A DNA stretch of 64,000 nt from Lacinutrix sp. Hel_I_90 (GCF_000934685.1 NZ_JYNQ01000001.1:2034501-2098500); one strand, 5' to 3'; shown: positions 1-10,267, counted from the first letter of the stretch. Made by a program: numbers and translations. The notes: generated by a model from the sequence alone, not told the origin.

Positions 1-874
1 CTGAAGTGAAATTTATATTATTATAGTCTGAAGCCGAAACGGTAAAAACTTCTACAAAATCGTCTGTATAAACGAAGGCGGTTTTTTGAATGGTTACCAC
101 GAGATTCTCATTTATATAGTGCATGTCTAATGGCAGAGTAGCATATGTAAATAAAGAAACAGGAACCGCGTTAGTTATATCGTATAAACTTCTATTGGTA
201 CTCGTTCCATAAAGTTTTAAACCCGTAGACTCAATTCCATTAAACGGAATTGTTGTAACCAATTCCCATTGTTGATAATCTATAAGATTAGGGTTATCTA
301 TAGCCGCTTTTCTTAATCCCGTTGCTGTTGCTGCATAAATAAAGCCATTGAAGACTGCTGTTTCATAGATTTTAATTTGAGTTCCATTTGGTCCGATAAA
401 ATAGGTGTCACCAAATTCTAAGGCACTAGCGTTATATACAGAAATGCCATAATTAGTCGAAATAAAAACAGCATCACCAACCAAGTTAAAATCGTTAATT
501 GTTTTATCGTTAGGCGGAATAGAAGGTTTGTCTAAAATATCGACTACTGTTTTAACAGCACCACTCGACTCAATATAAATCTGCATCAATCCATTTTCAA
601 AACCAATAAAAAGCAAGCCTTTATTTTCAATATATTTTATACTGGAAATAATCTCTCCTGAAAGACCTTCAATTGTAGATATTTTATCGATCTCATTCGT
701 ATTTCTATCGTAAACAAAAATAGCATTTTCTGCAGCTCCAAAAACTTTTGTTTCTCCATATGAAATATCTGAGACATCGAGATATGAAAAATGTCCAGTC
801 CAATCTTTATAAAGTTCTTGACAGAAGATTAGCGTTGGAATTAAAAAGAAAACAAATAAAAACTTAAATTTCAT
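1..874 (-). CDS. porZ: PorZ-like type IX secretion beta-propeller protein (3' end cut by window)
   Basis: The minus-strand frame is open from an ATG at 874 to the window edge, so about 291 N-terminal residues are present. A signal peptide (MKFKFLFVFFLIPTLIFCQ) is followed by repeated blade-like strands such as GAAENAIFVYDR, GLLFIGFENGLMQIY and VFISTNYGISVYN, which fit the N-terminal two-component-regulator-like propeller of PorZ. In the type IX secretion system PorZ is a surface attachment-complex protein that supplies anionic LPS to the sortase PorU. The C-terminal sorting domain is outside the window, so the family call rests on the N-terminal half only; another propeller protein is possible. 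It lies downstream of gdhA on the same strand but behind gdhA's terminator, so it is probably transcribed separately. Confidence 0.72.
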   Translation of the reverse strand, partial: MKFKFLFVFFLIPTLIFCQELYKDWTGHFSYLDVSDISYGETKVFGAAENAIFVYDRNTNEIDKISTIEGLSGEIISSIKYIENKGLLFIGFENGLMQIYIESSGAVKTVVDILDKPSIPPNDKTINDFNLVGDAVFISTNYGISVYNASALEFGDTYFIGPNGTQIKIYETAVFNGFIYAATATGLRKAAIDNPNLIDYQQWELVTTIPFNGIESTGLKLYGTSTNRSLYDITNAVPVSLFTYATLPLDMHYINENLVVTIQKTAFVYTDDFVEVFTVSASDYNNINFTS

Positions 875-930
875 AGCTTATAATTACGTACACATAACGT
901 AGAATTATGATAAAAATATATACAAATAAA

Positions 931-960
931 AAAAAAGCTCCTAAATTGAGGAGCTTTTTT
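931..960 (-). terminator. intrinsic terminator of gdhA
   Basis: A-rich/T-rich flanks with stem GCTCCT...AGGAGC and a short loop make a symmetrical hairpin. It lies just 3' of gdhA and upstream of the porZ start, so it should separate the two transcripts. Confidence 0.75.
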
Positions 961-977
961 ATTCTTATCGAAACTAT

Positions 978-2378
<1,401 letters not shown>

Positions 2379-2470
2379 TTATCTTTAAAAATGACCTTGT
2401 ATTTTTTTAAAATTCACAAAAGAAAAATTCATATTTAAAAAAATTAATCTTCTGCATTTCATCTATATTA

Positions 2471-2501
2471 TTTGTTAGTTAATCGGATTTTTTTATATTT
2501 G
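2471..2501 (+). promoter_or_regulatory. Bacteroidota-type promoter for the 2535 gene
   Basis: TTTG at 2471-2474, 19 bp, then TATATTTG at 2494-2501: a full match to the TTTG-N19-TAnnTTTG promoter. It lies 33 bp before the ATG at 2535 and overlaps any longer start at 2472, which argues for the downstream start. Confidence 0.75.
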
Positions 2502-2534
2502 CTTTATATATTGCCTCTAAACTTGAACAATACG

Positions 2535-3362
2535 ATGTTTAAAACAAAACAAATAGTTGTGCTATTCTTTATTTGCTTCACCATGCAAACTGCAAAAGCA
2601 CAGTTAGGATTCTCTCACGAGTTAGGCATTATTGCTGGTCCTGTGGCTCTTAAGTCTGATTTTGGCGTTCGCTCTGATTTTAAAACAAATGCAGAAAATA
2701 CCGGAATTGGCGTTGGTTTAGTACATTACATCAATTTCGCGTATCGTGCAGATTGTAATTGTTATACTACAGACAATTATTTTAACGACCATTTCAAATT
2801 ACGTACCGAACTTTCTTGGAATAAAACAAAACTAGAACATGTTGGCGAGTTCGTTGCACCTAATAAAATCAGTGAAGAATCTAACCGTTTAAGGGCTCAT
2901 ACTGGTGAGGCGAATAATTTTGATATAGGCATGCAACTTGAATATTTTCCTTTAAGTATTCGTTCGTTTCAGGCCTATAGCTATAAATTTGCTCCTTTTT
3001 TAAGTCTTGGTGCACATTATGTGGCATACAACCCAAAGGTTAATACAGATTACGGTAATGGTAACGAACAAAATTTTTCTAATTTTTACAATCCTTGGTA
3101 TGCAGACAACCCCTTTGACGCAGACACCAATCCAACGGGATTACAAATACCTGTAGACCCAAGCTCTGGAAGTACCTGGTCTATCGTTTCAAGTGTTGGT
3201 GTTCGCTACAAAATATCACCTTTAGCAGATATCATGTTAGATCTTCGTGGTCAATACTATTTTAGTGATTGGGTAGATGGCTTAAACCATGAATTGGAAT
3301 ATAACAAGCATAACGATTGGTTAGTTTGGTTAAACTTTGGTTATATTTATTACTTAAATTAA
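2535..3362 (+). CDS. conserved flavobacterial secreted protein (THC0290_0291-like)
   Basis: 275 aa from the ATG at 2535; an upstream TTG in the same frame is rejected because a complete promoter overlaps it. A signal peptide (residues about 1-23, ending AKAQ) precedes a mature protein beginning LGFSHELGIIAGPVAL. The rest has alternating strands and aromatic-rich segments (YSYKFAPFLSLGAHYV, SVGVRYKISPLADIMLDLRGQYYF) that look like a small outer-membrane beta-barrel. It resembles the family NCBI calls THC0290_0291, found across Flavobacteriaceae, whose function is not known. The gene is monocistronic, with its own promoter and a shared terminator. Confidence 0.75.
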   Translation: MFKTKQIVVLFFICFTMQTAKAQLGFSHELGIIAGPVALKSDFGVRSDFKTNAENTGIGVGLVHYINFAYRADCNCYTTDNYFNDHFKLRTELSWNKTKLEHVGEFVAPNKISEESNRLRAHTGEANNFDIGMQLEYFPLSIRSFQAYSYKFAPFLSLGAHYVAYNPKVNTDYGNGNEQNFSNFYNPWYADNPFDADTNPTGLQIPVDPSSGSTWSIVSSVGVRYKISPLADIMLDLRGQYYFSDWVDGLNHELEYNKHNDWLVWLNFGYIYYLN

Positions 3363-3377
3363 TCTAAAAAAAACAAT

Positions 3378-3412
3378 AAAAAAGCTCAAGTGTCTATAAC
3401 TTGAGCTTTTTT
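3378..3412. terminator. bidirectional terminator between convergent genes
   Basis: Symmetric hairpin AAAAAAGCTCAAGT / ACTTGAGCTTTTTT with a 7-nt loop. The A-run on one side and T-run on the other let it serve the plus-strand gene ending at 3362 and the minus-strand gene ending at 3433. Confidence 0.8.
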
Positions 3413-3432
3413 GTTATACGAAAGATTTACTT

Positions 3433-4572
3433 TTATCCTAAAGCCTGCTTTAAATCGCTTACTAAATCTTCTTCATCTTCAATACCAACACTTAATCTAA
3501 TTAAAGAATCTACCACGCCCGTTTTTTCACGTTCTTTCTTTGGAATACTTGCATGTGTCATACTTGCAGGGTGTCCAGCTAAAGACTCAACGCCGCCTAA
3601 AGATTCTGCTAGTGTGAAAATTTTTAGTTTCTCAACGAATTTAATCGCTTCTTCATAATTGTTTCCTTTTGTAGTAAAAGAAACCATCCCTCCAAAGTCA
3701 TTCATTTGAGATTTGGCAATATCATGATTTGGGTGGTCTTCAAAACCTGGCCAATACACCTTTTCTACTTTAGGATGAGACGCCAAATACTCTGCAACAG
3801 CCTTGCCATTTTCACAGTGCCGTTGCATTCTTACATGCAGGGTTTTAATGCCGCGAAGTGCTAAAAATGCATCCTGTGGTCCACAAATAGCGCCACTTGC
3901 ATTCTGTATAAAATACAATTGGTCTGCCAATTCTTTATCTTTCACCACTAATGCCCCTAAAACCAAATCACTATGTCCACCAATGTATTTTGTTGCAGAA
4001 TGCATTACGATATCTGCACCTAAATCTAAAGGTTGTTGTAAGTATGGGGTTGCAAATGTATTATCAACAGCCAATAAAAGCTTGTGCTTTTCCGCAATTG
4101 CAGCAGTTGCTTTAATGTCTATAATAGTCATCATTGGGTTTGTTGGTGTTTCTACCCATATCAATTTTGTGTTATCATTTATATAGTCTTCAATATTAGC
4201 GACATTTTGCATACCAATAAAATGAAATTTAATGCCGAAGCCTTCAAAAATGGAAGTAAACAAACGGTAGGTTCCTCCATACAAATCGTTAGTAGAGATT
4301 ACCTCATCTCCAGATTTAAGAAGTTTCATTACCGCATCAATGGCTGCAAGACCAGAGCCAAAAGCCAAGCCAAATGCTCCATTTTCTATACTTGCAAAAG
4401 CATTTTCTAATGCCTGGCGTGTTGGATTATGTGATCTCGAATAGGCAAAACCTTTATGTCCACCAGGTGTGCTTTGCGCATAGGTTGATGTTTGATATAT
4501 TGGTGGCATTACGGCTCCATAGGCAGGGTCATATTTTTGCTTACCATGAATTGTTTTAGTATTAAATTTCAT
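3433..4572 (-). CDS. PLP-dependent trans-sulfuration enzyme (cystathionine gamma-synthase/lyase type)
   Basis: 379 aa, a Cys/Met metabolism PLP enzyme acting in the cytoplasm. The pyridoxal lysine is Lys195 in HSATKYIGGHSD. Other family marks are YSRSHNPTR near residue 44, the FGSGLAA phosphate-binding turn near 71, ETPTNP at 141 and the VDNTFATP aspartate loop at 169. It could be a gamma-synthase, beta-lyase or gamma-lyase; these are not separable by eye, so no symbol is given. The frame stays open upstream to 4671, but the N-terminus MKFNTKTIHG at 4572 is the family start. The 100-bp leader contains a perfect hairpin that could be regulatory. The gene is monocistronic. Confidence 0.9.
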   Translation of the reverse strand: MKFNTKTIHGKQKYDPAYGAVMPPIYQTSTYAQSTPGGHKGFAYSRSHNPTRQALENAFASIENGAFGLAFGSGLAAIDAVMKLLKSGDEVISTNDLYGGTYRLFTSIFEGFGIKFHFIGMQNVANIEDYINDNTKLIWVETPTNPMMTIIDIKATAAIAEKHKLLLAVDNTFATPYLQQPLDLGADIVMHSATKYIGGHSDLVLGALVVKDKELADQLYFIQNASGAICGPQDAFLALRGIKTLHVRMQRHCENGKAVAEYLASHPKVEKVYWPGFEDHPNHDIAKSQMNDFGGMVSFTTKGNNYEEAIKFVEKLKIFTLAESLGGVESLAGHPASMTHASIPKKEREKTGVVDSLIRLSVGIEDEEDLVSDLKQALG

Positions 4573-4658
4573 CTTTTTATAATTATTGTTTTCTAGTTTT
4601 AGCCTTGAGATAGTGCATCTAAAACAAAAAAATGTTTCCATGACTAAAATATTTAGCC

Positions 4659-4674
4659 CTGGTCCTCTCACCAG
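4659..4674 (-). promoter_or_regulatory. leader hairpin upstream of the trans-sulfuration gene
   Basis: On the minus strand CTGGT-GAGAGG-ACCAG forms a perfect 5-bp stem about 85 nt before the ATG, followed by GGCTAAA. It does not match the SAM-I or SAM-II cores as I know them. It may be part of an attenuator or riboswitch-like leader; this is only a suggestion. Confidence 0.25.
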
Positions 4675-4737
4675 TTGGTCAACAACAAAAATAACCTTTC
4701 ATTCGTTGTATTCAAATTGAATTAATACCTTTAGCCT

Positions 4738-5481
4738 ATGTTCAACACCCGGCCTTTTAAATTTCTGAAAACATTCTGTTTTATTCTGCTTCTAACCATT
4801 TTATTTTCTTGCGAAAAGGAAGCCGCTTTAAGTTTTACTGAAATCCAAATTTTAGCCGAAGGAGAAACGACTATTGAAATCAATATTCCAAAGGCAGAAG
4901 GCCAATCGGAAGCTGCTAAACAAATCAACAGCACTTTGAATAGGTTTGTTAATTCAGTCTTAAACATAGGAAACTTTTATCCTCTTAAAGTAGATACTAA
5001 AAAAAGTATTGCTGGTTTTAATAAAGCCTACACCGATTTCAAAACACAATTAGGAAAAACGCTCTATACAGAACTCCCTGCATGGTCTGTTTTAATTGAT
5101 GGTGAAGTCCTTTATAAAAGTAAGACTCTAGTTTCTATGGCCATGACTTCCAGTATTAATACTGGTGGCGCACATAGCAACCTCGTTTTTGAGTTTTATA
5201 ATTTTGATCTGAAAACCGGAAAACAACTCACTACAAAAAATTTAATTAACGACGTTGAAGCCTTTACTGCTTTAGCTAAAAAATACTATGATAAAGAATT
5301 ACTCTCTGCAGAAGAAAGTCGGGTTTCAGCCTTTAAAACTAAGGCATTTGAAATTCCTGAAAATATAGGATTTAGCGATGACGGTGTCATTTTAGTTTAT
5401 GATACTTTTAATCCTGTAAGTAACAAGGTGATTGAATTTACCATTCCTTATATTATAGCAGAACCCTATTTAAACTTTTAA
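4738..5481 (+). CDS. DUF4163/DUF3298 lipoprotein
   Basis: 247 aa. The N-terminus has a lipoprotein signal with lipobox LFSC (Cys near residue 24), so it should be anchored to a membrane from the periplasmic or outer face. The middle (SMAMTSSINTGGAHSNLVFEFYNFDLKTGKQL) and end (SDDGVILVYDTFNP...IEFTIPYIIAEPYL) match the DUF4163-DUF3298 pair also seen in the anti-sigma factor RsiV; here no anti-sigma region is present. Its role is unknown. Its stop overlaps the end of the convergent DinB-like gene by 12 bp. Confidence 0.8.
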   Translation: MFNTRPFKFLKTFCFILLLTILFSCEKEAALSFTEIQILAEGETTIEINIPKAEGQSEAAKQINSTLNRFVNSVLNIGNFYPLKVDTKKSIAGFNKAYTDFKTQLGKTLYTELPAWSVLIDGEVLYKSKTLVSMAMTSSINTGGAHSNLVFEFYNFDLKTGKQLTTKNLINDVEAFTALAKKYYDKELLSAEESRVSAFKTKAFEIPENIGFSDDGVILVYDTFNPVSNKVIEFTIPYIIAEPYLNF

Positions 5482-5934
5482 AACACGTAATAGCGCTAAA
5501 ATATAACCCGCATGCATGCCTTCGTGAACCAGTGCAAATTGAATCGCTTCATTAACATTGGTTAACGTATTTCCTGTTGTTGATAAGGTATATTCATGAA
5601 AGGTACTAAAGGTTTTGGAGCCAAAATCGGCTTTGGTATGCTCTATAGTAGTGAATGCTAATGCGTTTAATTCATCGACATCTGCTTGTGTCGCCAAACC
5701 ATCTGGTTTCGTTCCTTTTTTATATTTTTCAATAAGCGCTTCGCTTACATTAGGTTTCAATCCAGACAGTTTATACACTAGAATCTGTTCAGTAACAATA
5801 CAATGTCCAATATTCCAAAGCACGTTATTATTAAATCCATTAGGAATGGCATTAAGTTGGGCCAACGACAATTGTTCCAAATAGGCCTTAAAAAAGCCTC
5901 GAGTTTTAGCAAAAACATCAAAAGTAAAATCCAT
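5470..5934 (-). CDS. DinB-family four-helix protein
   Basis: 154 aa. The DinB/YfiT-type helical bundle shows in FFKAYLEQLSLAQLNAIPNGFNNNVLWNIGHCIVTEQILVYKLSG, with the HC of NIGHC and a second histidine in FALVHEGMHAGYILALLR; such histidines bind a metal in related thiol-dependent enzymes. Substrate unknown. DinB here is the DUF664-type protein, not DNA polymerase IV. The 3' end overlaps the convergent lipoprotein gene by 12 bp. Confidence 0.8.
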   Translation of the reverse strand: MDFTFDVFAKTRGFFKAYLEQLSLAQLNAIPNGFNNNVLWNIGHCIVTEQILVYKLSGLKPNVSEALIEKYKKGTKPDGLATQADVDELNALAFTTIEHTKADFGSKTFSTFHEYTLSTTGNTLTNVNEAIQFALVHEGMHAGYILALLRVLKV

Positions 5935-6042
5935 AATTCATTTTTTTTATAAATATAATAGAATCTAATACAAATGAATTTACTTTGCAGTATTAAATGT
6001 TTTAGATATTTCTGTTCACGCGGAAATGCAAAAGAAATTTGA

Positions 6043-6399
6043 ATGAACAAAGTATACTATCTTAAATCGTGCAGTACCTGTATTCGTATTCTAAAAGAAC
6101 TAGATTTACCTGAAAACACAGTGCTTCAGAACATCAAAACAGAGGCTATTACTGAAGCTCAAATAGATGAAATGAAAGACCTAGCGGGAAGCTACGAAGC
6201 ACTTTTCAGCAAAAGAGCAACACTGTATAAGCAGCGCGATTTAAAAAACAAAAAGCTTACGGAAACAGCGTATAGAAGCCTCATCTTAGAACACTACACT
6301 TTTTTAAGTCGTCCCGTTTTTATTTTAAATAACGCCATCTTTATTGGTAATTCTAAAAGCAATGTTGAAGCTGTAAAAATAGCTTTAAATGAAAACTAG
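6043..6399 (+). CDS. ArsC/Spx-like thioredoxin-fold reductase
   Basis: 118 aa, with the N-terminal redox motif CSTC at residues 10-13 and the C-terminal SRPVFILNNAIFIGNS segment of the ArsC family. Family members reduce arsenate with glutathione or thioredoxin, or act as Spx-type regulators. No arsenic-resistance genes lie nearby, so arsenate as substrate is uncertain. The 3' end overlaps the next gene, an EamA transporter, by 11 bp, so the two are probably co-translated. A degenerate inverted repeat sits about 16 bp before the ATG. Confidence 0.8.
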   Translation: MNKVYYLKSCSTCIRILKELDLPENTVLQNIKTEAITEAQIDEMKDLAGSYEALFSKRATLYKQRDLKNKKLTETAYRSLILEHYTFLSRPVFILNNAIFIGNSKSNVEAVKIALNEN

Positions 6400-7300
6400 A
6401 TCTTGGGCTTTAATTGCTGCTTTTGCTGTACAACTACTGTATGGCTTAAACTACACTTTTGTAAAAGTGATACTAGCCGGTGGACATATGCGCTCTAACG
6501 GGCTCGTGCTATTGCGAATAATAGGTGCAGCCTCACTATTCTGGCTTTTTAAAAGCATTGGCCCCAAAGAAAAAATTGATAAAAAAGACTACAAAACTTT
6601 CTTTTTTGGCGCTGTCTTTGGTGTTGCAGTAAACATGCTACTCTTTATAAAAGGATTAGAATATACCACTCCTATTCATGCCTCTGTAATCATGATTACC
6701 GTTCCAATAATTGTTTTAGTCCTGTCTTCTTTTTTTTTAAAAGAGCGCATTACAATACTTAAAGTATTAGGTGTCGTTTTGGGCTTTTCAGGCGCTCTGG
6801 TTTTAAGTATTTATGGTCGCGGGAATCTCGTTGGCGAAAATATTTCGTTAGGTAATTTGTTTATTTTTATAAATGCGGTGTCTTACAGTATTTATATCAT
6901 CATTATTAAAAAGCTAACCGATAAATACCATCCTTTCACTTTTATACGTTGGCTATTTTTATTTGGCTTTGTTATGGTTCTACCTTTTGGATTCAATGAT
7001 TTAATAGCAACCCCACTAGAAACCTTTACCCCTTATATTTACTTTTCTGTTTTTTTTGTAGTTATCGGCGCCACTTTTGGCACCTATGTTTTGAACCCTT
7101 TATCGCTTCTCTATTTAAAAGCCTCCACTGTAAGTACCTTTATATATCTTCAACCCGTAATCGCCGGTATATTTGCTATAATTATGGGTAGCGACGGCAT
7201 AACAGCAGTAAAGCTCATCGCATCAACTTTAATATTCACAGGCGTTTATTTAGTCACTAAAAAGCCAAAAACACTTATAGACGACAAGCTACAGGTTTAG
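6389..7300 (+). CDS. EamA/DMT-family transporter
   Basis: 303 aa with about ten hydrophobic segments and two EamA halves (residues about 10-140 and 155-292). The first half ends with the typical HASVIMITVPIIVLVLSSFFLKERIT, the second with STVSTFIYLQPVIAGIFAIIMG. The family moves amino acids or metabolites across the inner membrane, mostly outward; the substrate cannot be read. It overlaps the ArsC-like gene by 11 bp and, at its 3' end, a convergent thioesterase gene by 12 bp. Confidence 0.88.
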   Translation: MKTRSWALIAAFAVQLLYGLNYTFVKVILAGGHMRSNGLVLLRIIGAASLFWLFKSIGPKEKIDKKDYKTFFFGAVFGVAVNMLLFIKGLEYTTPIHASVIMITVPIIVLVLSSFFLKERITILKVLGVVLGFSGALVLSIYGRGNLVGENISLGNLFIFINAVSYSIYIIIIKKLTDKYHPFTFIRWLFLFGFVMVLPFGFNDLIATPLETFTPYIYFSVFFVVIGATFGTYVLNPLSLLYLKASTVSTFIYLQPVIAGIFAIIMGSDGITAVKLIASTLIFTGVYLVTKKPKTLIDDKLQV

Positions 7301-7768
7301 GTTTTTAGGTCTTCTACCATTCGCTCGCGTATCTTCTTTAGTCAACCTTTTATACTCCTCAGATTTTGGAAAATGCTCTGCTAGGTCTAACAAAAATGTA
7401 GGTAAACCCGTCATTTTTCTTGCGCCTAAATCAATCCATGCGCCAAGCATTTCGCAAAAGGCTATATTCTCACCTTTATGATTGTAAAAATTATGATCGA
7501 ATTTAAAGAACGTACCGTCTTCACTTAGTCCAGACACCTCTAAAGAGACGGTTATGGGCTGCCCCAAAAAGGCTTCTTTAAAATAATGCATGTGTTCGTA
7601 AAAAACTACAGGACCAATGTTGTATGTCGCTAATTCTTTCATGGTAAACCCTTGCTCTATTAAAAAGGCCATACGTGTATGACTCATAAAATTAGTATAC
7701 GCAGAATTGGCTAAATGTCTATTGGCATCGACATCACTCCAACGTATTTCGAACTGTTTTGTGTACAT
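7289..7768 (-). CDS. hotdog-fold acyl-CoA thioesterase
   Basis: 159 aa. The start has the 4HBT signature IRWSDVDANRHLANSAYTNF, with the catalytic-type Asp of SDVDANRH, as in YbgC/FadM-type thioesterases that hydrolyse acyl-CoA in the cytoplasm. The middle keeps the hotdog strands (EHMHYFKEAFLGQPITVSLEVSGL). Substrate not readable. Monocistronic; the 3' end overlaps the convergent transporter gene. Confidence 0.82.
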   Translation of the reverse strand: MYTKQFEIRWSDVDANRHLANSAYTNFMSHTRMAFLIEQGFTMKELATYNIGPVVFYEHMHYFKEAFLGQPITVSLEVSGLSEDGTFFKFDHNFYNHKGENIAFCEMLGAWIDLGARKMTGLPTFLLDLAEHFPKSEEYKRLTKEDTRANGRRPKNLNL

Positions 7769-8068
7769 TTTTAATTCATTATTTTTAAACGGTTAGATCA
7801 CATTCGGCAAAACTTATTTTTATTGCTCTAAACTTGTTTACTGGCTTATATCTTCCATGAGCACCGAAGGTTCGGGTACAAAAATACTATTTTCTTAGGA
7901 TTAAGGTTTCACTATCTTTAATATATAACAGAAGACTTGTAGCACAAATCTTCAACATTATTCTGTAAATAAGAAATTGCTTCACTAGTCTGAGAGTTAT
8001 TTTATTTGGCTGCCAAATTCACAAACAAAAAAAAACCCTTACTTTTGTTCAACTTTAGACATGATTTT
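7769..8068. other. 300-bp intergenic region, no gene seen
   Basis: Upstream regions of the divergent thioesterase and yicC genes. A TACTTTTG box at about 8040 resembles a -7 element for yicC, but no -33 box is at the right distance. I see no RNA gene. Confidence 0.5.
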
Positions 8069-8926
8069 ATGATACATTCAATGACAGGTTATGGTAAATC
8101 TGTATTACAATTACCAACAAAGAAAATAACAATTGAGCTTAAATCGCTTAATAGTAAAAGCTTAGACTTGAATGCCAGGATGCCTTCTATTTATAGAGAA
8201 AAAGAATTGTATTTGCGTAAATTAATGGCTCAAGAATTAGATCGTGGAAAAATAGACTTCTCGATTTATGTAGAGGCTACTGCCGAGGACACGTCCACTA
8301 AAATTAACACTCCTGTTGTAAAACAGTACATACAGCAATTAAAAAATGTAGTTGACGGCGATGAGATGGATTTACTAAAAATGGCTGTACGTTTTCCAGA
8401 TGCATTAAATACAGAGCGTGAAGAAATAGACGAAAACGAATGGAAGCAAATAGAAGCTGAAATTAAAAACGCCATCAAAGCTATAAATGAGTATCGCTTA
8501 AATGAAGGTCAAGTTTTAGAGCAAGATTTTAAAAACCGCGTGGAAAGCATTAGTGATTTATTAGAGCAAGTGATTACTATGGACCCTGAGCGTATTGAAG
8601 GTGTTCGTGAACGACTAAAGAAAGGGGTTGAAGAGTTACGCGAGAAATATGATGAAAACCGTTTTGAGCAGGAATTAGTCTATTACATAGAAAAATTTGA
8701 TATCACAGAAGAAAAAGTAAGATTAAAAAACCACTTAGATTATTTTATAGAAACGCTAAACTCTAAAGATTCTAATGGGAAAAAATTAGGGTTTATAGGT
8801 CAAGAAATGGGTAGAGAAATCAACACTATAGGTTCAAAAAGTAATTATGCACCAATGCAGCAATTAGTAGTACAAATGAAGGATGAACTCGAGAAAATTA
8901 AGGAACAACTTCTAAATGTACTTTAA
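8069..8926 (+). CDS. yicC: YicC/YloC-family endoribonuclease-like protein
   Basis: 285 aa from the ATG at 8069, where the family start MIHSMTGYGKS begins; a longer frame from 8006 adds a non-conserved stretch. The C-terminus ETLNSKDSNGKKLGFIGQEMGREINTIGSK is typical of the DUF1732 domain. YicC proteins are linked to stationary-phase growth and RNA cleavage. The stop overlaps the start of gmk (TAATG), and the yicC-gmk-nadD order points to one operon. Confidence 0.9.
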   Translation: MIHSMTGYGKSVLQLPTKKITIELKSLNSKSLDLNARMPSIYREKELYLRKLMAQELDRGKIDFSIYVEATAEDTSTKINTPVVKQYIQQLKNVVDGDEMDLLKMAVRFPDALNTEREEIDENEWKQIEAEIKNAIKAINEYRLNEGQVLEQDFKNRVESISDLLEQVITMDPERIEGVRERLKKGVEELREKYDENRFEQELVYYIEKFDITEEKVRLKNHLDYFIETLNSKDSNGKKLGFIGQEMGREINTIGSKSNYAPMQQLVVQMKDELEKIKEQLLNVL

Positions 8927-9510
8927 TGAAACAAGGTAAACTTATTGTATTCTCTGCTCCATCAGGATCTGGAAAAACAACCATTGTAAGACATTTACTA
9001 AATCAAGAAGACTTAAACCTTGCGTTTTCAATCTCTGCTACATCCAGAGAAAAACGTGGGCAAGAAAGCCACGCGGAAGACTATTATTTTATGTCTGCCC
9101 AGGAATTTAAGCAGCACATAAAAGATGAAGACTTTCTTGAATGGGAAGAAGTTTACAGAGACAATTTTTATGGAACTCTTAAAACTGAGGTAGAGCGCCT
9201 ATGGGCTTTAGGTAAAAATGTTATTTTTGATATAGACGTATCGGGAGGGCTACGTATAAAGCGAAAATTTCCAGAGCAAACCTTATCTATTTTTGTTAAA
9301 CCGCCAAGTATTGATGAGTTAAAAATTAGGTTAAAAAAGCGAAAAACCGAAAGTGATGATAAAATAAATATGCGTGTTGCTAAAGCTAGTGCCGAATTAG
9401 CGACTGCTCCTCTTTTTGATGTTATTATAGAAAATGATAATTTAGAAAAAGCATTAAAAGAAGCTGAAGCTGTGGTTGGACATTTTATAATCACAGAAAT
9501 TAAAAAATAA
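8926..9510 (+). CDS. gmk: guanylate kinase
   Basis: 194 aa. It phosphorylates GMP to GDP with ATP in the cytoplasm. The P-loop SAPSGSGKTT is at residues 10-19, followed by SATSREKRGQESHAEDYYFMS (GMP-binding region) and DIDVSGGLRIK. Translationally coupled to yicC by a one-base overlap. Confidence 0.95.
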   Translation: MKQGKLIVFSAPSGSGKTTIVRHLLNQEDLNLAFSISATSREKRGQESHAEDYYFMSAQEFKQHIKDEDFLEWEEVYRDNFYGTLKTEVERLWALGKNVIFDIDVSGGLRIKRKFPEQTLSIFVKPPSIDELKIRLKKRKTESDDKINMRVAKASAELATAPLFDVIIENDNLEKALKEAEAVVGHFIITEIKK

Positions 9511-9559
9511 GCATAACGCCTTGATAATACTAAATATCACAACAAGACTTAATTAAATA

Positions 9560-10138
9560 ATGAACATTGGTCTCTATTTTGGTTCTTTTAACCCCATACA
9601 TGTTGGGCATTTAATCATTGCTAACCAACTGGTAGAAAATAGCGATTTGGATGAGATATGGTTTGTAGTAACCCCTCATAATCCTTTTAAAAAGAAGCAG
9701 ACGTTGTTAGCTGATTATCAACGTTTGGAAATGGTCTATCGTGCGACAAAAGACTACACCAAACTAAAGCCAACTGACATAGAGTTTAATTTACCGCAAC
9801 CTAATTATACGATTAACACCCTTACTTATCTCCAAGAGAAACACCCAAAACATCTATTCTCTCTTATTATGGGAGAGGATAATTTAAAAAGTTTTCACAA
9901 GTGGAAAAATTATGAGCGTATACTTCAAAATCATAGTATTTATGTCTATCCAAGAATTTCTGAAGGCACAGTAGAAACACGGTTTACCGGACATAAAAAG
10001 ATTCATAAAATTGATGCACCAATCATAGAACTCTCTTCTACCATGATTCGAAAAGCCATACAGGCAGGAAAAAACGTGAAGCCACTATTGCCTAAAAATG
10101 TTTGGGAGTACTTAGATGAGATGAACTTTTATAGGTAA
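9560..10138 (+). CDS. nadD: nicotinate-nucleotide adenylyltransferase
   Basis: 192 aa. It makes deamido-NAD from nicotinate mononucleotide and ATP. The nucleotidyltransferase motif GSFNPIHVGHL is at residues 8-18, and the SSTMIRKAIQ (ISSTxIR) motif lies near the C-terminus. It follows gmk after 49 bp and is likely the last gene of the yicC operon. Confidence 0.95.
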   Translation: MNIGLYFGSFNPIHVGHLIIANQLVENSDLDEIWFVVTPHNPFKKKQTLLADYQRLEMVYRATKDYTKLKPTDIEFNLPQPNYTINTLTYLQEKHPKHLFSLIMGEDNLKSFHKWKNYERILQNHSIYVYPRISEGTVETRFTGHKKIHKIDAPIIELSSTMIRKAIQAGKNVKPLLPKNVWEYLDEMNFYR

Positions 10139-10249
10139 TTACTCAAACCAAAAAACGAAGAGTACAGTAGGCGTATTACACCCTCAACGTTCCATTTAAC
10201 AAAAAAACAGTTCCTTTTTTAAACCCTAAAAAGTAGCCCGTTTCTTCAT

Positions 10250-10267
10250 TTACGGTTTTTACCGTAA
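10250..10267 (+). promoter_or_regulatory. palindromic operator, copy 0
   Basis: TTACGGTTTTTACCGTAA, a perfect dyad with 7-bp arms. It ends exactly 58 bp before the TTTG of the copy 0 promoter. The following GGCAAAGTGCC is a second perfect dyad. Confidence 0.65.

Noticed and set aside
4573-4680. SAM-I or SAM-II riboswitch before the trans-sulfuration gene
   Set aside because: The conserved cores of both classes, as I know them, are absent; only a simple hairpin is seen.
8006-8068. Longer start for yicC
   Set aside because: The family N-terminus MIHSMTGYG begins at 8069 and the extension covers a likely promoter region.
7769-8068. tRNA-like sequence near 7860 (GGTTCGGG)
   Set aside because: No acceptor stem or anticodon arm can be formed around it.
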